A stretch of DNA of 19,161 nucleotides from assembly GCA_900756925.1 (NCBI GenBank), contig CAAELX010000046.1, forward strand, positions 1-19,161, given 5' to 3'. A model generated the notes under the pieces. That model saw nothing but the letters and a program-made list of their open reading frames with translations. It did not search any database and was not told the DNA's origin. A program made the translations under genes and the position numbers. The DNA is from an uncultured Roseburia sp. GTDB lineage: Bacteria; Bacillota; Clostridia; Lachnospirales; Lachnospiraceae. Of this stretch, positions 13,991 through 19,161 are shown piece by piece. The number at the start of each line of letters is the position of its first letter. Positions within the stretch are counted from its first letter, which is position 1.

Positions 13991-16831
13991 TTATTTCTTC
14001 AGATATTTCTTCAGATACTGTCCGGTGTAAGACTTCTTGATCTTTGCCACTTCCTCCGGCGTTCCCTTTGCGATCACCGTTCCGCCGCCGTCTCCGCCTT
14101 CCGGTCCCATATCAATGATATAGTCTGCTGTCTTGATCACGTCGAGATTGTGCTCGATGACAACCACTGTGTTGCCGCCATCGGACAGTCTTCTCAAAAT
14201 CTCGATCAGCTTATGCACATCTGCGAAATGAAGTCCAGTTGTCGGCTCATCCAGGATATAGATTGTCTTTCCTGTGCTGCGCTTGCTGAGCTCTGTGGCA
14301 AGCTTGATACGCTGCGCCTCACCACCGGAAAGCTCTGTGGACGGCTGTCCGAGCTTCACATACGACAGCCCGACATCGTATAGTGTCTGAATCTTCCGCT
14401 CAATTGCCGGTACATTTTTGAAAAATTCCAGTGCCTCCTCCACGGTCATATCTAACACATCGTAAATGCTCTTTCCCTTATACTTCACTTCTAACGTCTC
14501 CCGGTTGTAACGCTTTCCCTCGCACACTTCACACGGCACATACACATCCGGCAGAAAATGCATCTCAATCTTGATAATACCATCTCCGGAGCACGCCTCA
14601 CATCGTCCTCCTTTTACATTGAAGCTGAATCTTCCCTTCTTATAGCCTTTCGCCTTCGCATCTGGTGTTCCTGCGAACAGATCCCGGATCATATCGAACA
14701 CTCCCGTATAAGTTGCCGGGTTCGAGCGCGGTGTCCTTCCGATCGGTGACTGGTCGATGTCAATTACCTTGTCTAACTGCTCAAGCCCCGTAATATCGTC
14801 ATGGTCTCCCGGAATACAGCGTGCACGGTTTAAGTCACGTGCCAGATGCTTGTAAAGAATCTCGTTTGTCAGGGAGCTTTTTCCTGAACCAGACACTCCA
14901 GTAATACAGGTCATCACCCCGAGTGGGATATCCACATCTATATTCTTCAGGTTATTCTCCCGCGCCCCTTTGACGGTGATAAATCCGGTCGGCTTTCTAC
15001 GTTCCTCCGGTACCGGTATCTGGATTCTTCCACTTAAATATGCTCCAGTGATGGAGTTTGGGTTGTTCATGATGTCCTCAGCTGTTCCGCAGGCAACCAC
15101 TTCTCCACCGTGGGAGCCAGCTCCAGGACCGATATCCACAATATAATCTGCAGCGCGCATCGTATCCTCATCGTGTTCCACGACGATCAGCGTATTTCCA
15201 ATATCCCTTAAGTTCATCAGTGCGCCGAGAAGCTTGTCATTGTCCCTCTGGTGCAGGCCGATCGACGGTTCATCAAGAATATAGGCAACTCCAACCAGTC
15301 CGGAACCGATCTGGGTTGCCAGACGGATACGTTGTGCCTCACCTCCGGAAAGCGTCGCCGTCGCTCTTGTCAGGGAGAGATAATCCAGCCCGACTTCATT
15401 CAAAAAGCCTACCCTTGCCTTAATTTCCTTCAAAATCTGGTCGCCGATCAGATGCTGCTGCTTCGTCAGCTCAATCTTGTCTAAGAATGCTTTCAGCTTC
15501 TTTACGGACATATCCGTCATGTCATAAATATTCTTATCCGCAACCGTTACCGCCAGAGATTCCGGCTTCAGACGCTTCCCATGGCACGCCTCACACGGGG
15601 TGATCCGCATGAACTGCTCATACTCCGCTTTCATAATCTCTGATCCGGTCTCCCGGTATCTTCTCTGCACATTCTGGATCAGGCCTTCGAATGCGACATC
15701 ATAGACGCCTTCCCCTCGCTGCCCCTTATAGTGTACCTTGAGCTCTTTTCCATTCGTTCCATATACAAGGACATCCTTAATCTCCTGCGGGTAGTCCTGG
15801 AATGGTGTCTCTAAAGAAAAATGGTATTCCTCTGTCAAAGCTTTCAAAATCGCATAAGTAAAGCTGCTCTTATCTGTGCAGGATTGCCAGCCAGTCACCT
15901 GAATCGCCCCCTTCGCGATGCTGAGCTTCTTGTCCGGGATCATCAGGTCAATGTCAAATTCCATCTTGTATCCAAGGCCAAAACAGGTCGGGCATGCACC
16001 GAACGGGTTATTGAATGAGAAACTTCGCGGTTCCACCTCATCCACGCTGATGCCGCAGTCCGGGCACGAAAAGCTCTCGGAGAACTGGATCGGCTCCCCG
16101 CCTATCACATCCACGATCATCAGCCCGTCTGCAAGCTCTAACACATTTTCAATGGAATCAGTCAGACGCTTCTCAATGCCCTCTTTTACCATCAGACGGT
16201 CCACCACGATCTCAATATTGTGCTTCTTATTCTTCTCTAACTTAATCTCTTCGGACAGTTCATACAGATTGCCGTCTACTACGACACGGACATAACCACT
16301 CCTTTTCGCCTGTTCAAAAAACTTCTGGTGCTCTCCCTTGCGCCCTCTTACAACCGGCGCAAGCAGTTGGATCTTCGTGCGTTCCGGCAGCTCCATAATC
16401 TGGTCTACCATCTGGTCCACCGTCTGCTTCTTGATCTCCTTGCCACATTTCGGACAATGCGGCACGCCAATCCTCGCATATAATAGCCTGAAATAATCAT
16501 AAATCTCTGTCACCGTTCCGACCGTGGAACGCGGATTGCGGTTCGTGGACTTCTGGTCAATGGAGATTGCAGGGGACAGCCCTTCAATCTTTTCCACGTT
16601 TGGCTTCTCCATCTGTCCTAAGAACTGTCTCGCATAGGAAGAAAGAGACTCCATATAACGTCTTTGCCCTTCCGCGTAAATCGTATCAAAAGCAAGAGAG
16701 GACTTGCCGGAACCTGACAGGCCGGTCAGCACGACAAATTCATCTCTTGGGATATCCACATCTATATTCTTTAAATTATGTTCATTAGCACCGCGGATCT
16801 TGATATATTTGCGGTTTTCTGATTTCTTCAT
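13991..16831 (-). CDS. uvrA: UvrABC excinuclease subunit A
   Basis: UvrA is the ATP-dependent damage sensor of nucleotide excision repair; a UvrA dimer loads UvrB on the lesion. The protein is complete at 946 residues, the usual length. The first ATPase has Walker [10 protein letters not shown] at 37-45, signature LSGGEAQ at 494-500 and Walker [14 protein letters not shown] at 515-527. The second has GVSGSGKSS at 645-653, LSGGEAQ at 834-840 and [12 protein letters not shown] at 857-868. Zinc modules are seen at Cys256/259/280/283 and Cys744/747/767/770, with an extra CPKC at 126-129. The insertion domain for UvrB binding lies near 130-245. GGAG lies about 11 nt before the ATG. The gene follows uvrB by 87 bp with no terminator or clear promoter, so they form an operon. 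All key residues are present. Confidence 0.98.
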   Translation of the reverse strand: MKKSENRKYIKIRGANEHNLKNIDVDIPRDEFVVLTGLSGSGKSSLAFDTIYAEGQRRYMESLSSYARQFLGQMEKPNVEKIEGLSPAISIDQKSTNRNPRSTVGTVTEIYDYFRLLYARIGVPHCPKCGKEIKKQTVDQMVDQIMELPERTKIQLLAPVVRGRKGEHQKFFEQAKRSGYVRVVVDGNLYELSEEIKLEKNKKHNIEIVVDRLMVKEGIEKRLTDSIENVLELADGLMIVDVIGGEPIQFSESFSCPDCGISVDEVEPRSFSFNNPFGACPTCFGLGYKMEFDIDLMIPDKKLSIAKGAIQVTGWQSCTDKSSFTYAILKALTEEYHFSLETPFQDYPQEIKDVLVYGTNGKELKVHYKGQRGEGVYDVAFEGLIQNVQRRYRETGSEIMKAEYEQFMRITPCEACHGKRLKPESLAVTVADKNIYDMTDMSVKKLKAFLDKIELTKQQHLIGDQILKEIKARVGFLNEVGLDYLSLTRATATLSGGEAQRIRLATQIGSGLVGVAYILDEPSIGLHQRDNDKLLGALMNLRDIGNTLIVVEHDEDTMRAADYIVDIGPGAGSHGGEVVACGTAEDIMNNPNSITGAYLSGRIQIPVPEERRKPTGFITVKGARENNLKNIDVDIPLGVMTCITGVSGSGKSSLTNEILYKHLARDLNRARCIPGDHDDITGLEQLDKVIDIDQSPIGRTPRSNPATYTGVFDMIRDLFAGTPDAKAKGYKKGRFSFNVKGGRCEACSGDGIIKIEMHFLPDVYVPCEVCEGKRYNRETLEVKYKGKSIYDVLDMTVEEALEFFKNVPAIERKIQTLYDVGLSYVKLGQPSTELSGGEAQRIKLATELSKRSTGKTIYILDEPTTGLHFADVHKLIEILRRLSDGGNTVVVIEHNLDVIKTADYIIDMGPEGGDGGGTVIAKGTPEEVAKIKKSYTGQYLKKYLKK

Positions 16832-16918
16832 ACTGGTAACTGCTCCATTCTATCTAAGTTCTTTCCGTAATTTCTGCTCTGTATGTGTTTTCTGTCTCAA
16901 GCTGCATTGCTCTGCACG

Positions 16919-18901
16919 TTACAGATCACGCAGCATGTTTTTCAGCTCGATCATCTTGTCCCGGTACTCGGCCGCTGCCTCAAAATTCAAATCCGACGCC
17001 GCCTTCTGCATCTTCTTCTGGACATCTGCGATCAGCTTCGTCAGCTCGTCCCGGTTCATCGACTCCGGATCCTTCTTGAAGTTCAACTCCTCCTGTGCCA
17101 CCTTCTTCGATACACTGATCAGGTCGCGCACAGACTTCTGGATCGTCTTCGGCGTGATATTGTGTTCCTTATTATACTTCTGCTGGATGGCACGGCGGCG
17201 CTCTGTCTCGGAGATTGCATTCTGCATAGATTCCGTGATCTTATCTGCATACATAATAACATGTCCCTCGCTGTTACGCGCTGCACGCCCGATTGTCTGG
17301 ATCAGGGAAGTCTCAGACCTTAAGAAGCCTTCCTTGTCAGCATCCAAAATCGCCACCAGCGTGATCTCCGGGATATCCAGTCCCTCCCTCAAAAGGTTAA
17401 TTCCAACTAATACATCAAACACATCCAGACGCAGATCCCTTATGATCTCCGCCCTCTCTAATGTGTCAATATCTGAATGCAGATACTTCACCCGGATTCC
17501 GATCTCCTTCATGTAATCGGTCAGATCCTCCGCCATCTTCTTCGTCAGCGTCGTGATTAAGACCTTATGCTTCTTCGCTGTCTCCTTATTCACCTCGCCG
17601 ATCAGGTCATCAATCTGCCCTTCCACCGGACGTACCTCAATCTCCGGATCAAGCAGCCCAGTCGGTCTTATGATCTGCTCCGCCCGCAGAAGCTCATGAT
17701 CCTGCTCATACTTGTTCGGTGTTGCCGACACGAACAGCATCTGGTCAATCTTGCTCTCAAACTCTTCAAAATTCAGCGGACGGTTATCCTTTGCCGAAGG
17801 GAGACGGAAACCATAGTCTACAAGTGTAGATTTTCTTGACTGGTCTCCTGCATACATGCCGCCGATCTGCGGAATCGTGATATGCGACTCATCCACTATA
17901 ATAAGAAAATCATCTTTAAAGTAATCCATCAGCGTGTGTGGCGTAGCTCCCGCCGGAAGCCCCGCCAGATGTCTGGAATAGTTCTCAATTCCGCTGCAAA
18001 AACCGGTCTCCTTTAACATCTCGATATCAAAGTTCGTCCGCTCTGCAATCCTCTGCGCCTCGATCAGCTTGTCCTCGCCCTTGAAATACTTCACGCGCTC
18101 CTCCATCTCCACTTCGATGTTGTCGCACGCTTTCCGGATCTTCTCCATCGGGACAACATAGTGGGATGCCGGGAACACTGCAAAATGTTCTAACGTGCAC
18201 TTCACCTCTCCGGTCAGCACATCAATCTCTGTGATCCGGTCGATCTCATCCCCGAAAAACTCCACGCGCACTGCCGTATCTCCATAGTTCGCCGGAAAAA
18301 TCTCCACCGTATCCCCCCGCACGCGGAATGTTCCTCTGTGAAAATCCATATCATTTCTCGTATATTGGATATCCACGAGCGCACGGATGACTTCATCCCT
18401 GTCCTTCTCCATCCCCGGACGCAGGGAAACCATCATTCCCAGATAATCCTCCGGGCTGCCCAGACCATAGATACACGATACCGATGCCACAACGATCACA
18501 TCCCGCCGCTCCACTAAGGCAGCGGTTGCCGACAGCCGCAGCTTGTCAATCTCCTCATTGATCGCAGAATCCTTGGCGATGTAAGTATCTGTCTGCGGCA
18601 CATATGCCTCCGGCTGATAATAATCGTAGTAGGAGACAAAATATTCCACTGCATTCTCCGGGAAGAATTCCTTGAACTCACCGTAAAGCTGAGCCGCCAG
18701 TGTCTTATTGTGCGAAATGATCAACGTTGGCTTATTAAGCTGTGCGATGACGTTCGCCATTGTAAAGGTCTTACCGGAGCCGGTCACACCGAGCAAAGTC
18801 TCGAACTGATTGCCTTCCTTGAAACCTCTTACCAGTTCTTCGATTGCCTGCGGCTGGTCACCGGTGGGCTTATATGGGGCTTTTAATTTGAACTCATTCA
18901 T
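16919..18901 (-). CDS. uvrB: UvrABC excinuclease subunit B
   Basis: UvrB is the helicase-like subunit that verifies damage and recruits UvrC. I chose the ATG at 18901 (660 aa) because GGAGGG lies 7 nt upstream; the ATG at 18916 overlaps the end of a palindromic element and lacks a site. Walker A GVTGSGKT is at 38-45. The beta-hairpin region [20 protein letters not shown] is at 91-110, the DEAD-like VDESH at 336-340, motif [14 protein letters not shown] at 500-512 and motif [11 protein letters not shown] at 535-543. The C-terminal UVR coiled helix, which contacts UvrC, is at about 615-655. Motif III reads [14 protein letters not shown], where Bacillus and E. coli UvrB have SATPG; I think this is a lineage trait rather than a defect. 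It is the first gene of the uvrB-uvrA unit. Confidence 0.98.
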   Translation of the reverse strand: MNEFKLKAPYKPTGDQPQAIEELVRGFKEGNQFETLLGVTGSGKTFTMANVIAQLNKPTLIISHNKTLAAQLYGEFKEFFPENAVEYFVSYYDYYQPEAYVPQTDTYIAKDSAINEEIDKLRLSATAALVERRDVIVVASVSCIYGLGSPEDYLGMMVSLRPGMEKDRDEVIRALVDIQYTRNDMDFHRGTFRVRGDTVEIFPANYGDTAVRVEFFGDEIDRITEIDVLTGEVKCTLEHFAVFPASHYVVPMEKIRKACDNIEVEMEERVKYFKGEDKLIEAQRIAERTNFDIEMLKETGFCSGIENYSRHLAGLPAGATPHTLMDYFKDDFLIIVDESHITIPQIGGMYAGDQSRKSTLVDYGFRLPSAKDNRPLNFEEFESKIDQMLFVSATPNKYEQDHELLRAEQIIRPTGLLDPEIEVRPVEGQIDDLIGEVNKETAKKHKVLITTLTKKMAEDLTDYMKEIGIRVKYLHSDIDTLERAEIIRDLRLDVFDVLVGINLLREGLDIPEITLVAILDADKEGFLRSETSLIQTIGRAARNSEGHVIMYADKITESMQNAISETERRRAIQQKYNKEHNITPKTIQKSVRDLISVSKKVAQEELNFKKDPESMNRDELTKLIADVQKKMQKAASDLNFEAAAEYRDKMIELKNMLRDL

Positions 18902-18908
18902 GGTAAAT

Positions 18909-18914
18909 CCCTCC
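18909..18914 (-). promoter_or_regulatory. uvrB Shine-Dalgarno that fixes the start
   Basis: GGAGGG on the minus strand lies 7 nt before the ATG at 18901. It sits directly beside the outer arm of the inverted repeat that begins at 18916, so pairing in the leader could alter access to it. Confidence 0.8.
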
Positions 18915-18915
18915 A

Positions 18916-19021
18916 TTTGTGACTTTTACTATGATCATTATCAGCCAAAAATTCGTAACGAAAAGCTTATTTTATGGTGAATAGATGTCCTTTTCACCTC
19001 GTTACGAATAAAAGTCACAAA
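18916..19021. repeat. Nested inverted-repeat element in the uvrB leader
   Basis: Three inverted repeats are nested around one centre. The outer pair is TTTGTGACTTTTA (18916-18928) with its complement at 19009-19021, 13 bp. The middle pair is ATTCGTAACGA (18951-18961) with TCGTTACGAAT (18999-19009), 11 bp. The inner pair is GGTGAA (18976-18981) with TTCACC (18993-18998), 6 bp. On the right the three arms are contiguous. On the left the outer and middle arms are split by 22 bases (18929-18950). The middle arms are themselves near-palindromes (TTCGTAACGAA; TCGTTACGA). No open reading frame lies inside. It could be a palindromic repeat or MITE-like insertion, a folded leader, or a double operator. 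Confidence 0.7.
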
Positions 19022-19117
19022 ATTCATATTTGCGGATAAAACAGCACTTGGAAATACCTGATGATACCAGGCTCCGGTTCTGTCATATTTTTACTGTTTG
19101 TTCTTGTAACAGTCCCT

Positions 19118-19126
19118 ATTATATCA
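19118..19126 (-). promoter_or_regulatory. Extended -10 promoter of uvrB-uvrA
   Basis: On the minus strand TGATATAAT gives an extended -10 (TGn plus perfect TATAAT at 19118-19123). A tract of seven A residues lies upstream and no good -35 is seen, which an extended -10 can tolerate. Transcription would start near 19111, giving a leader of about 210 nt that contains the whole inverted-repeat element. No classic Firmicute LexA box (GAAC-N4-GTTC) is visible near it. Confidence 0.65.
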
Positions 19127-19161
19127 GACATTTTTTTGAAAGTATATAGATGAAGGTAAGA

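Noticed and set aside
16704..17516. Plus-strand open frame of 270 codons spanning the uvrA-uvrB junction
   Set aside because: It is antisense to both repair genes, low in complexity (Ser/Phe-rich) and has no promoter or ribosome site.
18902..19161. CRISPR repeat or riboswitch in the uvrB upstream region
   Set aside because: The repeats are inverted and nested rather than evenly spaced direct repeats, and no known riboswitch core is recognisable.

Overview
The window looks like a chromosomal stretch from a Gram-positive anaerobe of the Clostridia, most likely Lachnospiraceae. The reasons are moderate GC with purine-rich Shine-Dalgarno sites, clostridial versions of UvrA/UvrB, RecD2, CdaA and HPr, and very AT-rich intergenic regions. 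The family assignment rests on recalled protein style, not on a search. Every supportable gene is on the minus strand, so transcription runs from the high-coordinate end to the low-coordinate end. No tRNA, rRNA, CRISPR array, transposase or phage gene is visible.

Layout in transcription order. (1) 19161-13963: an excision-repair unit, uvrB then uvrA. It is preceded by an extended -10 promoter and a nested inverted-repeat structure of about 106 bp, and ends at a strong hairpin just after uvrA. (2) 13720-12484: mreB/mbl alone, with its own sigma-A-type promoter, a leader of about 160 nt and a textbook Rho-independent terminator. (3) 12454-9446: recD2 helicase then comF, with no clear promoter of their own. 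(4) 9441 downwards: a well-formed extended -10 promoter starts a string of tightly packed or overlapping genes. First come two unrecognised membrane proteins, then cdaA (c-di-AMP synthase), cdaR (YbbR regulator) and an HPr phosphocarrier. The string continues without an obvious terminator into a cell-surface polysaccharide set: TagA/WecG glycosyltransferase, GT2 glycosyltransferase, RfbC epimerase, Wzm/TagG permease, Wzt/TagH ATPase with a C-terminal glycan-binding domain, and a methyltransferase-like protein cut by the window edge.

How the genes fit together. UvrA and UvrB are the damage-recognition half of nucleotide excision repair. MreB directs lateral wall synthesis. CdaA and CdaR make and control c-di-AMP, which links osmotic balance to wall synthesis. 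The downstream genes would build an undecaprenyl-linked, probably deoxysugar-containing polysaccharide and export it by an ABC transporter. The gene order suggests, but does not prove, that c-di-AMP signalling, a PTS-type phosphocarrier and wall-polysaccharide export are transcribed together.

There is no obvious new defence or mobile system here. The points most worth a second look are the two unknown membrane proteins ahead of cdaA, HPr directly after cdaR where glmM is usual, the nested palindromes ahead of uvrB, a possible plus-strand small RNA between mreB and uvrA, a terminator-arm mimic at the recD2 ribosome binding site, and the Wzt-C/methyltransferase pairing.
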